Positions 7,654-16,624 are shown, numbered from the stretch's first letter. The stretch is 59,285 nucleotides of DNA from Undibacterium hunanense (GCF_014284335.1 NZ_JACOGF010000023.1:1-59285), one strand, 5' to 3'. Numbers and translations are program-made. The notes: generated by a model not told the origin, from the sequence alone.

Positions 7654-9645
7654 ATGCTGACAAGTATCCACAGATTGCGTTATCAGGATTCTTTGTCAAT
7701 TAAACAAAAGGCGCTCGCCATTATGCATGAGACCCCCACCGTTGCCAACGCCAGGCTGAATCTTCCTGGTCTTCCCAGTCTGACAGATCAGATGCTGGTT
7801 GGCGGCCTGTATGCATTGATCGCAGAAATGCCGCCTTCACGCGTACCTTTGCTGGCCAGCAGTCTGGTGCATGCGTGGAACAAGGGTATGGATTGCACCG
7901 TCATTTTGCCATCGCACCCGGAGGCATTTCTTGAACGTATAGATGCGCTGGGTACCTACGATACCCGTCAGGCAATCGATAGCGGTAAATTGCAGATATT
8001 TTTACGTCAGGATAATTTTTCCAAAAACATGTTCCGCTTTGGCGCAGGCCGCTTTGCCAGGGAGCTTGATCATTTTGGTATTCCTGATGGCAGCTATCTG
8101 ATATTTGATCAGGCGGATGAATTATTCAGCCTGCACGATATTTCGCTGGCGATGGAACAAATAGAAGTCATGCGACTCTGGTTCAGCAAGCACAGGGTGA
8201 CTGCCTTGCTGATATTTTCTCGCCTGAACAGCAACAGTGCCGATACCCTGCAAGCCATGATGGATCAACTGTCCGGCATCGTCAAGATTACCAGCGGGCG
8301 TCAGGGACAAGAACTGGTTTTTGATTATTGGCAATCACCCGAAGGCACCATTGCAGCCCGGCAGTATCCTTTGCTGACGCTCGATAACGGCATGTACCAG
8401 ATTGGTATACGCGCCAATGAAGATGCGAATGACAATGTGATCAGCCAGATCATTGAATCCGTCGCAAGCGGACCCACAAAATTCTTTTACATGGATGAAG
8501 ACCTGGCTGGTCTTGCCAACGAATTGCCAGGTGTCTGGCAGCAAGTCAACAGCATGGTTGGAATGTTGCATGCGACCCGTGGCTTACATGCAGCGACCGT
8601 TATACTGAGCTTTCAGCGTGACACCAGTCTGCGTGAAATTGCAGAAACCGTGCATACCCTGCGTACCAGTCTTGGCAAGAAAGCGCATATAGTCGTGCGT
8701 GAAAAACAGGCTTCCCTACGCTACCAGAATGAAGCCTTGTTGCTGCGTCTGGGCGTCAATCTGGTGATACACCGTGACATTCCGGAAAGCCGGCTGCCGC
8801 TGTTGCTGGAATCCTTGCAGGGGCAAAGCTTTGACCGCAATGTCGAGATTGATTTTGAAGTCGCCCTGGCCAGTGTCATACCATCTGGCGCACGCGGTTA
8901 TTTATTACCAGCGCGTTTTGCCCGTGAAGCCAGCGCCATTGTTGAACGTGGTACCGCCCTGAATATTCCCTGCGCACTGGTCATCGGCGAACTGGTACGT
9001 GGTACCAGTTTTCCTGACATCCTTGGGCGGGTCACTATCTCTCGCCCCGGTGATTTGCTGTCCAGCGATGGCCGCGCATGCTATCTGTTTTTTAATGGTT
9101 GTCCCGAATCTGCCTTGCCATTTACCGTAGAACGCATTTTGGGTGGTCGGGTGGAAAGCACATTTTACGATCCCGAATTTTTGCTCGACAGGCCATCTAT
9201 TGAAGCAGCCTTGAATACGTTGGCGCGCGCAGCCCGTGAGAAAAATCTTCCTGATTATTCTGCTGAGCCCATGCATGAGGAAGAACTGGTCAGGGTCGTG
9301 CCGCAAGCAAAGATACCAAAGCAGATTAAGCCGGAACTACCTACGGTATCAGCGGTAGCAAAATTATCCCAGGTGCCTGATGTTGCTGATGCAGGCAGCA
9401 AGCCTTTCGCCACTGAAACGAAGCTGCCGGTCAGCACTGTCATTGCGGAGGCCAGTCCGGTCTTGCACGAAGCCAGGCAAGTGAAAGAATTACTGGCGAA
9501 TGTGGTGGAGAATAAGTTGACGAATACTGTAACGGATGGTGTGACTCAGCCAGATGTGCCCCAGTCTCACGCTGCCAATCAGGTTTTTGGCAAACAGCCG
9601 GCACCAAGGGCGACACGTGCTTCCTACAAAAAGCAGACGGGTTGA
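7654..9645 (+). CDS. bcsE: BcsE-like c-di-GMP-binding protein
   Basis: A 663-residue cytoplasmic protein resembling BcsE, which binds cyclic di-GMP and stimulates polysaccharide synthase. The N-terminal two thirds have the LPGLPSLTDQMLVGGLYALI opening and the alpha/beta pattern of the degenerate receiver/NTPase-like domains. The GIL domain follows (about 400-560) and contains R464-P-G-D467, the RxGD motif that binds c-di-GMP in Escherichia coli BcsE. The final 100 residues are low complexity and probably flexible. Neither possible start (7654, or ATG at 7723) has a well-placed ribosome-binding site; homology appears to begin near residue 37, so 7723 may be right. It leads a rightward operon with the exporter and synthase genes. 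Confidence 0.8.
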   Translation: MLTSIHRLRYQDSLSIKQKALAIMHETPTVANARLNLPGLPSLTDQMLVGGLYALIAEMPPSRVPLLASSLVHAWNKGMDCTVILPSHPEAFLERIDALGTYDTRQAIDSGKLQIFLRQDNFSKNMFRFGAGRFARELDHFGIPDGSYLIFDQADELFSLHDISLAMEQIEVMRLWFSKHRVTALLIFSRLNSNSADTLQAMMDQLSGIVKITSGRQGQELVFDYWQSPEGTIAARQYPLLTLDNGMYQIGIRANEDANDNVISQIIESVASGPTKFFYMDEDLAGLANELPGVWQQVNSMVGMLHATRGLHAATVILSFQRDTSLREIAETVHTLRTSLGKKAHIVVREKQASLRYQNEALLLRLGVNLVIHRDIPESRLPLLLESLQGQSFDRNVEIDFEVALASVIPSGARGYLLPARFAREASAIVERGTALNIPCALVIGELVRGTSFPDILGRVTISRPGDLLSSDGRACYLFFNGCPESALPFTVERILGGRVESTFYDPEFLLDRPSIEAALNTLARAAREKNLPDYSAEPMHEEELVRVVPQAKIPKQIKPELPTVSAVAKLSQVPDVADAGSKPFATETKLPVSTVIAEASPVLHEARQVKELLANVVENKLTNTVTDGVTQPDVPQSHAANQVFGKQPAPRATRASYKKQTG

Positions 9646-9718
9646 TGTTTTCCGTTCAGGCCAGTCAGCCTATTCAGCCTATTTAGGCTACTAATCAGGC
9701 TATCGATAAAAAAAGTTT

Positions 9719-11050
9719 ATGATCCTTACCCCATTTTTCTCAAAATCAGCAAATCAGCCAGCATCCGTATCGAATGGTATGCAGCAATTGCCGGTGGTGT
9801 TTTTTCTTGCTGCCTTATGCGGCAATACACTTGCGTTTGCAGCAGACCTCTCTTCGGATGTAGCGCAGAGTCCGGCTCAGCAACGCATCGTTGACCTTAG
9901 CGCAAATGGAAATTACCAGGCTGCCGGTACGCAGGGGCTGGAAGTGCTGGAAAAAGAAAAAACCGATACTGGCCTGCGTCTGATCGTTGCCAATAGCCTG
10001 GCCTGGTCAGGGCGTTTCAAGCAGGCGGCATTGCAATATAAATTGCTGTCGAATAGCAAGCAGCGCAAGGAAGCACGCGTTGGTTTGGCCAACGTCTATC
10101 GCTGGAAAGGTCGTGACGATCAGGCCTTGCCCCTGTATCAAACCGTATTGGCGGAAGATCCGCAAAACGCCGCGGCCCTTGAAGGGCTTGGCTATGCCAT
10201 GCGTGAACTTAATCCACGCACGCTCATCACCGTCGGTGCCGGACAGGATTCTGGTGATGCCAAACGCCGCGAAGCCACGATCAGCCAACGCTGGCGCGAC
10301 GATACGGGCCAGCACGTGTTTGAAATCGGTACTGCCGGTTTGCGCGATCAGTTGCCGGCTACCGCTGTCCAGCAAAGAGATGTCAGCTTCAGTTACCAGA
10401 ATCTCAACCTGCCGCTGGAACCAAGGCTGGAGCTTAATGTCCAGGCCAAGCCGGCAACTGATGTATTCGGCAACCTGAAATTGAAGATAGACGACGGCCG
10501 TTTTCTGTTGGAAGTTGGCCGGAGCAACTGGGGCAAGTCTGCCTTCAACGCCCGCGCTGTGGAAGATGGTCTGACCGCAGCCCATATCGGGCTCGATGCT
10601 AATCTGAATTTTGAGGTGGGACAATTTAGTGGACATGCTGATATTTTCCGCATCTCCGACAACAACGTGATCCTGACCACGCGCAGCAATTTCATTCCAT
10701 CCTGGCGGCCTTTGGGTCACCGCATCAAACCGTTTGCAGGGATAGAAACGCGTGATGTGCGTTTTTATTCGAATCGTTACTGGTCACCGGCAGATGGTTT
10801 TGGTACTGCTTATCTTGGCCTGCAGGCCGACTGGGGCAGTGAAAACTGGAGCCTGTTTGGCAGCGGCCAGGTGGGCACCCGGTTGTATGGCGAAGCTGGC
10901 AGCAACTGGAGTCTGGGTGTAGGGGGCAAGCGCTGGCTGGGCAAAAATCTGGCTATCGGCGTTAACCTGTGGTCCATGGCCAGTCGTCGTGACAATGCCC
11001 GTTATCGCGCCAAATCATTCTCCATGAATCTGGAGAAACTTTGGGACTGA
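9719..11050 (+). CDS. TPR / beta-barrel outer-membrane polysaccharide exporter (PgaA/BcsC-like)
   Basis: A 443-residue exported protein. A signal peptide begins at Met21 (MQQLPVVFFLAALCGNTLAFAAD), so translation may start at 9779. Residues 50-165 form TPR helices (GNYQAA, RWKGRDDQALPLYQTVLAEDP, NAAALEGLGYA), and from about 168 onward alternating strands with many Trp/Tyr suggest a beta-barrel, ending in a strand NLEKLWD. PgaA and BcsC share this TPR-plus-barrel plan, but both are much larger. It therefore looks like a compact exporter carrying the polymer across periplasm and outer membrane. The last bases overlap the start of the GT2 gene. Confidence 0.7.
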   Translation: MILTPFFSKSANQPASVSNGMQQLPVVFFLAALCGNTLAFAADLSSDVAQSPAQQRIVDLSANGNYQAAGTQGLEVLEKEKTDTGLRLIVANSLAWSGRFKQAALQYKLLSNSKQRKEARVGLANVYRWKGRDDQALPLYQTVLAEDPQNAAALEGLGYAMRELNPRTLITVGAGQDSGDAKRREATISQRWRDDTGQHVFEIGTAGLRDQLPATAVQQRDVSFSYQNLNLPLEPRLELNVQAKPATDVFGNLKLKIDDGRFLLEVGRSNWGKSAFNARAVEDGLTAAHIGLDANLNFEVGQFSGHADIFRISDNNVILTTRSNFIPSWRPLGHRIKPFAGIETRDVRFYSNRYWSPADGFGTAYLGLQADWGSENWSLFGSGQVGTRLYGEAGSNWSLGVGGKRWLGKNLAIGVNLWSMASRRDNARYRAKSFSMNLEKLWD

Positions 11051-12399
11051 GGCAATTATGGCGTTACCTGATTGCGGCCCTGTCCATAGGCGGCGTCGCT
11101 GCGATTTTTGTATACAGTCTGGGCGGCATGCGGCAATTCGGCCTGGGCAGATTCAGCGTTCTGTTTGAAAACCTGTTTCTCAGCGCCGTCTCTGCCTATC
11201 TCTTGTTTTTCCTTGCCTTGCTGGTGATACGCTACGCCGTGCTGATCCTGTATTCCTTCATGGAACATCTGGAATACCTGATGAAGCGTCGTCAGGAACC
11301 CGAAAGCACCTTGCATGATGAAGCGTCGCTGCCCATGATTTCACTGGTGGTGCCGGCTTATAACGAAGGGCCGGTCATACAGCAGGCCCTGCGTTCACTG
11401 TTATTGCTCGACTATCCAAATTATGAAATTCTGGTGATTGACGATGGGTCCAGTGATGATACCTATGAAAAAGCGCTGGCCGTGGCACGCGAAGACCATC
11501 AGGTGTCCATCCGCGTCATCACCAAGAAAAACGGTGGCAAGGCGGATGCCCTCAATAGCGGCATGACCGCAGCCCGTGGTGAATATATTCTGAACATGGA
11601 TGGCGACACCAAGCTCTCACGCAATACCCTGCGTGCCTGCATACGCCATTTTGATGATCCGCGTGTTGGTGCGGTAGCAGGCAACGTCAAGGTGCTGAAT
11701 CGCGAAAACCTGTGGACCAAGGTGCAGGCGCTGGAATACGTCGAAGGCCTGGCCATGGCCCGCAAGGCCCAAAGCTTCATGCGTGCCGTCAATATCATAC
11801 CCGGGCCACTGGGCATGTTTCGCAAGACTGTCTTACAACAGGCCGGTGGCTATGACCATGATACTTTTGCCGAAGATTGTGATCTGACACTGAAGCTGCT
11901 GATGCGCGGCTGGCATATTGCCTATGAGCCAACCGCCATCGCCTGGGTCGAGACACCCAGCGGCCTGCTGGATTTGCTCAAGCAGCGTTACCGCTGGACC
12001 CGTGGCATTTTGCAGGCAACCCGGAAACATAGTTCAGCTCTATGGAGTCCGCGCCGCGCTGGCCTGAACTTCTTCATCTTATGGTACATGCTGTTTGAAG
12101 GCATCATGTGGCCGTTTTCCACTGTGCTGGGCAATGTTTTCTTTGTGTATATAGGTCTGCAATACGGCGTAGTCATCTTCCTGTTTTATTGGTGGTTGCA
12201 ACTGACTATTCTGGATATCGTCGCCGCTACCTATTGCATCATTGTCGAAGAAGAAGATCCCTCACTGATATTCTATGCCGTCGTGTTCCGGCTGTTCTAC
12301 ATTACAATTATTGATATTTCCAAAGTCTTTGCCACTATAGAAGAATGGCGCGGAACGGCAATGACCTGGGGCAAGTTACAGCGGGAAGGCAAACTCTGA
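11041..12399 (+). CDS. Processive family 2 glycosyltransferase (PgaC/hyaluronan synthase-like)
   Basis: A 452-residue inner-membrane synthase that should polymerise a beta-linked sugar from a nucleotide sugar. Two N-terminal helices (about 8-28 and 41-63) precede the GT2 domain, with the full catalytic set: VIDDGSSDD (Asp134/135), NMDGDT (187-190), AEDCD (278-279) and QRYRW (315-319). Three C-terminal helices follow, ending at WGKLQREGKL. No PilZ domain is present, unlike BcsA. The start is a TTG at 11041 preceded by GGAG five bases upstream, overlapping the exporter gene by ten bases; no in-frame ATG is close. Fold and the neighbouring deacetylase suggest an N-acetylhexosamine polymer, but glucose cannot be excluded. 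Confidence 0.85.
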   Translation: MGLRQLWRYLIAALSIGGVAAIFVYSLGGMRQFGLGRFSVLFENLFLSAVSAYLLFFLALLVIRYAVLILYSFMEHLEYLMKRRQEPESTLHDEASLPMISLVVPAYNEGPVIQQALRSLLLLDYPNYEILVIDDGSSDDTYEKALAVAREDHQVSIRVITKKNGGKADALNSGMTAARGEYILNMDGDTKLSRNTLRACIRHFDDPRVGAVAGNVKVLNRENLWTKVQALEYVEGLAMARKAQSFMRAVNIIPGPLGMFRKTVLQQAGGYDHDTFAEDCDLTLKLLMRGWHIAYEPTAIAWVETPSGLLDLLKQRYRWTRGILQATRKHSSALWSPRRAGLNFFILWYMLFEGIMWPFSTVLGNVFFVYIGLQYGVVIFLFYWWLQLTILDIVAATYCIIVEEEDPSLIFYAVVFRLFYITIIDISKVFATIEEWRGTAMTWGKLQREGKL

Positions 12400-12400
12400 C

Positions 12401-12625
12401 ATGGATCTGATTTCGATACTGGCAACGGTGATACTGATCACCACCATAGGCACGCTGGTGGTCGGTGTGGCTGCTTATGTTGCTTTCAAGTTGCGCGACA
12501 AGCGTCGTCCCAAACGCAAAGACCCGACCGCATCCGTTGAGGGTGAAATACAGCCGATTTTTCTCAAGCGTTATACGCCAGAAAAACATGCTGCCCCTGC
12601 TGTCACGACCACAAGCCCATCTTAA
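12401..12625 (+). CDS. Small membrane protein in PgaD position
   Basis: A 74-residue protein with one strong N-terminal transmembrane helix (about 4-29), then a basic stretch (KLRDKRRPKRK) and a short tail containing IQPIFLKRY. It starts one base after the synthase stop codon and is therefore coupled to it. In pga loci a small membrane protein, PgaD, is encoded next to PgaC and is needed for its c-di-GMP-responsive activity; this protein has that position and topology class (PgaD has two helices), but no sequence identity that I can recognise. I would treat it as a candidate synthase subunit of unknown family. Confidence 0.6.
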   Translation: MDLISILATVILITTIGTLVVGVAAYVAFKLRDKRRPKRKDPTASVEGEIQPIFLKRYTPEKHAAPAVTTTSPS

Positions 12626-12652
12626 GTCATGGTAACGGCGCTTTAATTTTTC

Positions 12653-14587
12653 ATGCAAACAGAAGATCCCAGCGGTTTTGAAAACCGGCCTGCATACCGG
12701 CGCATAGGCACCTATCTGATCGGGCTGATTGTGCTAGTCATGGCTGTGTCGGTATTTGCCTATCTGTCGTCGATGCAGGTGCTGGGCTGGCAAATGCCGC
12801 AATTCAGCCTGAACACACCTTTTGGTTCACCTGGCGGGACGACATCGGCACCAACATCCAAAGGACTGTACCTGTATGTATCACCGAATACCCGCAGCTA
12901 TTTTTCTTCCATAGGCGGTAATTATGATCGCCTGCTGGCGCCCTGGCGTGCGTATGGCAAACAGCGTCAGATCAGCTTCAAGGAAATCACCGATCCACAA
13001 GAGTTGCGTAACATCAGCGAAGGTGTCCTGATACTGCCTTCGGCGGTAGCGCTCAGCGAACAGGAACGGATAGACCTGCAGGCTTATCGTACACAGGGCG
13101 GCGCAATACTGGCGACCTGGGCCAGCGGCACCCGCAATGAAAAAGGTGAATGGGCTGGCTGGCAATTTCTTGAAGGCCTGGGTGCTGTTTCCAAAGGCGA
13201 AATTGTGCAGGGTGCGCCGGCAGCGGCGGCGTCTGCGGCATCCCTGGCATCCGCGACATCACCAGTGCCACCCACATCATTGGCGCGTTACCTGATACTG
13301 GATGGTGAAACACCACTGACCCACAGTCAGGCTGCGGGGCAACGCATCTGGCTGGGCAACGCATCGGAAAGTTTGCTGCGCTTCAGTGGCAAGGCCGGTG
13401 CCGCCCGCATCATGGACTGGGGCCGGGTACAGGATGCAGAACGCAAGAATGAAGCTGCGGTCTTGTATGCCGAACCTTCGGCAGAATCCGGCCGCAGTGC
13501 CGTGTTTGCCTTTGCCGAATCCGCATGGGAAGCGCAGCCTTACCCCATATACAGTCTGGTTGATGACACGCTGAGCTGGCTGCAAAGACGACCAGCCCTG
13601 GTACGTGCTGCCTGGCCAGAAGGTAAATATGCTGCGCAAATAATAGAAATGGATACCGAGCAAGGTTTCCCAAATGCCCTGCGCTTTGCGGCAATGATAC
13701 GCAGCATCAGTTATCGCGGCAGTTTCTATATGCTGACCTCTGTCGCCAGACAATTTCCTGATGAAACGAAAACCCTGGCACGTGATTATGATGTCGGTTA
13801 TCACGGTGACGTGCATGAAGGCTTTAAAGGCCAAAGCGCCGGGCAGCAGGAAAAACGCCTGAATAGCATGCGCGCTGATTTGAAATCCATTCTGGCCGAT
13901 ACCAGCGCTTTGACCGGGTTCCGCGCACCGCTGGAAGCCTATGACGAAACCACCCAGCTAATGCTGCAAAAGGCCGGCTTCCTGCATCACCTGACCGACC
14001 CCGGCAGCACAGAGGGACGCTTGCCGGCGTTTGTCAAATTGGATGGAGTCAGCAATGACAAAGCCATGGTGTTGTTGCCACGTACCCAGCGTGATGACCT
14101 GAATTTAAGCAAGGAACAACTGGATGCAGAGCGGACCAAACTTGCCCTGATCGCGGATGCGGAAACCAGCAGGCAAATGGGCGCACTGGGAATACTCAGT
14201 GTCCATAGTCAGAACTTTGAAGAAAACAGTACGCTGGCCCAGGCATTTCCTGCCTATCTGGCCTACCTCAAGGCCAACAGGAATACTATCTGGCTGGCAT
14301 CGGCTACCCAGGTTGCCAACTGGTGGCATGAACGCGATCGCCTGAAACTGTCGTCCACAGTGAAAGGCAGGCGCATAGAATTTGATATGACCATCACCGG
14401 CGACAAGCCTCTGGAAAATGCCAGCCTGATTTTGATGTTGCCGCAAAAAGGACAGTTACCCAGTGTTCTGGGTTTGAAGATCGGTACTCCCGGGGCCAAT
14501 ATCAAACGCATTGATGATTACCGCGTAGCGATCGTATTTGAAGCCCTGAAGCCTGGTAACTATGCTTATCAGGTGGTGTTTAACTAA
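12653..14587 (+). CDS. Membrane-anchored polysaccharide deacetylase (NodB-like) with N-terminal GATase-like domain
   Basis: A 644-residue protein anchored by one helix (about 19-40), with the rest in the periplasm. Residues 70-165 look like a glutamine-amidotransferase-type alpha/beta domain (GVLILPSAVALSEQE, QGGAILATWASG), followed by an Ala-rich linker. The NodB/CE4 fold occupies about 325-560: Asp334 in MDTEQ, the metal pair His384/His388 in YHGDVH, Arg424 in TGFRAP and His518 in LSVHSQNF. About 85 C-terminal residues form a beta-rich module. It should remove N-acetyl groups from the nascent polymer, the role PgaB plays for PNAG, but lacks the PgaB hydrolase domain. It ends the rightward operon. 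Confidence 0.8.
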   Translation: MQTEDPSGFENRPAYRRIGTYLIGLIVLVMAVSVFAYLSSMQVLGWQMPQFSLNTPFGSPGGTTSAPTSKGLYLYVSPNTRSYFSSIGGNYDRLLAPWRAYGKQRQISFKEITDPQELRNISEGVLILPSAVALSEQERIDLQAYRTQGGAILATWASGTRNEKGEWAGWQFLEGLGAVSKGEIVQGAPAAAASAASLASATSPVPPTSLARYLILDGETPLTHSQAAGQRIWLGNASESLLRFSGKAGAARIMDWGRVQDAERKNEAAVLYAEPSAESGRSAVFAFAESAWEAQPYPIYSLVDDTLSWLQRRPALVRAAWPEGKYAAQIIEMDTEQGFPNALRFAAMIRSISYRGSFYMLTSVARQFPDETKTLARDYDVGYHGDVHEGFKGQSAGQQEKRLNSMRADLKSILADTSALTGFRAPLEAYDETTQLMLQKAGFLHHLTDPGSTEGRLPAFVKLDGVSNDKAMVLLPRTQRDDLNLSKEQLDAERTKLALIADAETSRQMGALGILSVHSQNFEENSTLAQAFPAYLAYLKANRNTIWLASATQVANWWHERDRLKLSSTVKGRRIEFDMTITGDKPLENASLILMLPQKGQLPSVLGLKIGTPGANIKRIDDYRVAIVFEALKPGNYAYQVVFN

Positions 14588-14621
14588 ACCCGCCACCGAT
14601 AGCAGGTCTGTACCGACTGCT

Positions 14622-15374
14622 TTATGCCGTTGTCCTGAGCCAGTCTGCCAAATGCTGGATGTCGCGGCTGGCCGGTGCATCCGGTTCATATTGCAACACT
14701 GATCTTTCGTACGCCAACGCCTCCGGCACCATGGCGTCCCTGTGTATCACCATGGGGGCCATCTTGGCACCGTAAGTATTCATCAACGCGGTTCTGACCT
14801 GTTGTCCCAACTCGCTGTTTTCCTGCATCTGGTTCAGCAAGATATGTGTCGTCGTTGAAGTAGGGGGATACGTGTCCTGTACGCCATATTCCGCCAGCAG
14901 CTTGAATAGTTTGCTCAGGCTGGTGTAAGAGGCGGCGTCGGCCAATACCACAATCAATGCGCGCTCTGCCGCCTTCAGCGCCTGTGGCAGGTAGACTGTC
15001 GCACCTGGTGGTGTGTCCAGCAAAATGTAATCATAGGCGGCCACCCGCAAGCCCTGTATGGCTGTCGCCACCCACTGGGGACGTGCTTCCAGTGCAGACT
15101 CAAATTCCAGCAACTCTTCTTCAGTCACTCGCCCGAAGGGAATAAAGTCGACACCAAAGGGGCTATGGAAAATAACTTCAGGGAAAATACCCTCACGTAC
15201 CAGACCAGCATCATCACCCGGGTCCATCGCCAGATGCAGACGTACCGCGTTTTGTGGATCAAGATCAATCACCAGCACACGTTTGCCACGCTGTCCCAGC
15301 GCGATGGCCAGATTGGTCGTCAGCGTCGTTTTACCGACGCCACCTTTACCAGAAATGAGGGAGATTACATGCAT
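14622..15374 (-). CDS. BcsQ-type MinD/ParA ATPase, second copy
   Basis: A 250-residue MinD/ParA-family ATPase with SGKGGVGKTT (Lys10, Lys15), VIDLDPQNAVRLHLAM and ILLDTPPGATVYLPQAL. It is clearly paralogous to the BcsQ at 3974-4744 (shared DPQN, PPG and DAxSY segments) but has diverged over most of its length. It converges on the deacetylase gene with a gap of only 34 bases, so it belongs to the locus but is transcribed separately. With two copies a heterodimer, or one ATPase each for synthase and acetylation machinery, is possible; nothing in the sequence decides between them. Confidence 0.8.
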   Translation of the reverse strand: MHVISLISGKGGVGKTTLTTNLAIALGQRGKRVLVIDLDPQNAVRLHLAMDPGDDAGLVREGIFPEVIFHSPFGVDFIPFGRVTEEELLEFESALEARPQWVATAIQGLRVAAYDYILLDTPPGATVYLPQALKAAERALIVVLADAASYTSLSKLFKLLAEYGVQDTYPPTSTTTHILLNQMQENSELGQQVRTALMNTYGAKMAPMVIHRDAMVPEALAYERSVLQYEPDAPASRDIQHLADWLRTTA

Positions 15375-15509
15375 GGTTGCATAGTGATAAATTATTATTA
15401 TGTGCGGCTGACTGACAGCATCAAAGCTGAAAAATGCAGATTAAATTGTTGAGCGCAGTGTACCCGTAATTTGCTCTCTTGATAAGAGCGCAGTCATGGT
15501 GTGAATGTA

Positions 15510-15583
15510 CTAGAACTCATTTCATAAATAGGGATGAGTGCGAGCAAGGCGATTCGGGATGCAGTGTATGAAATGAGTTCTGG
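15510..15583. repeat. Large inverted repeat, REP-like hairpin
   Basis: AGAACTCATTTCATA (15512-15526) is perfectly repeated in inverse at 15567-15581, with one further C-G pair outside after a wobble, enclosing 40 bases containing GAGCAAGGCG. It lies alone between bcsQ copy 2 and the ftrA-like gene. There is no T-run, so it is not a simple terminator; the layout resembles dispersed intergenic hairpin elements. Confidence 0.75.
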
Positions 15584-15631
15584 AATCATTCATCACTTGT
15601 ATGGCGCGGTAGCCTTAAACCGGCATAGCTG

Positions 15632-16624
15632 TCAACAAATCAGCACATCGGCAAACTGCTTGCGATAATTGCCCGGGCTGTTGGCCACGATGCGGCGGAA
15701 GTGACGGCGCAGCGATTCTTCAGAACCAAATCCGGCCAGTTCAGCCACCTGTGTCAGGCTGGTGTGCGGTGATTCCAGCAATTCTTTGGCGATGGCGACG
15801 CGTTCACGTATCAGCCATTCACCCGGTGCCATACCGGTGGAATCCTTGAACTGACGTTGCAGCGTACGGGTACTCATCGCTGCTTTTTCTGCCATGGATG
15901 TCAGATTGTGCGGCAGGGCAGGGTGGGATCTGATCCAGTCCATCAGCTTTGCCAGGCGTGCATGCTCGTCGCTGGGCATGGGGCGCGGCACAAACTGCGC
16001 CTGTCCACCTTCACGATGTGGCGGTACCACCAGTCTTTGCGCCACCAGATTGGCGACCCTGGCACCGTAGTCCTTGCGTACCAGGTGCAGCAACATGTCC
16101 AGCCCGGCGGCGGAGCCTGCCGAGGTCAGTATCTGCCCCTGGTCGACATACAGGGCATTCGCTTCCACATGAATGGCTGGGTAGCGCTTCAGCAATTTTT
16201 CGGCATAGCGCCAGTGTGTCGTTACCGTCCTGCCATCCAGTATGCCGGCTGCTGCGAGGACAAACACGCCGGAACAGATACTGCAAATTCTGGCACCACG
16301 CGCATGGGCTGCACGGATTTTTTCCAGTATCGCCGGTGGTGGCATTTCGTCTGCATCGCGCCAGCCGGGGATGATGATGGTATCGGCCTGATCAAGCATA
16401 CTCAAATCATGTGGCACTTCTACAATGATGCCACCCGCAGCCCGCAATTTGCCTGCTTCCATGGCGCAGACGGCAAAGTCATACCAGTCCACATCCAGCT
16501 CGGGGCGATGCAATGCAAATAACTCTACCGTGCAGCCAAATTCAAAGGTGCACAATTGATCATAGGCGAGGGCAACGACCAGATGTTTCTTCATGCCAGT
16601 TTTTTTGAGTGCAGGATTGTCCAT
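15632..16624 (-). CDS. ftrA: FtrA-like AraC-family transcriptional regulator (GATase1-like sensor)
   Basis: A 330-residue regulator. Residues 12-185 form a DJ-1/PfpI-like domain (DTIIIPGW, ICSICSGVFVLAAAGILDGRTVTTHW), in which Cys within SICSG is the usual active-site position but normally non-enzymatic in this family. Residues 215-325 hold the AraC double helix-turn-helix: LTSMAEKAAMSTRTLQRQFKDSTGMAPGEWL and TQVAELAGFGSEESLRRHFRR. This arrangement is typical of FtrA/GlxA regulators; the ligand is unknown. Two starts are possible (16624 and Met11 at 16594); neither has a clear ribosome-binding site. It has no operon partner on its strand. Confidence 0.85.
   Translation of the reverse strand: MDNPALKKTGMKKHLVVALAYDQLCTFEFGCTVELFALHRPELDVDWYDFAVCAMEAGKLRAAGGIIVEVPHDLSMLDQADTIIIPGWRDADEMPPPAILEKIRAAHARGARICSICSGVFVLAAAGILDGRTVTTHWRYAEKLLKRYPAIHVEANALYVDQGQILTSAGSAAGLDMLLHLVRKDYGARVANLVAQRLVVPPHREGGQAQFVPRPMPSDEHARLAKLMDWIRSHPALPHNLTSMAEKAAMSTRTLQRQFKDSTGMAPGEWLIRERVAIAKELLESPHTSLTQVAELAGFGSEESLRRHFRRIVANSPGNYRKQFADVLIC

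Noticed and set aside
3974..15374. A standard bacterial cellulose operon
   Set aside because: The synthase lacks PilZ, and BcsB, BcsZ and BcsG are missing; deacetylase and acetylation genes do not belong to such an operon.
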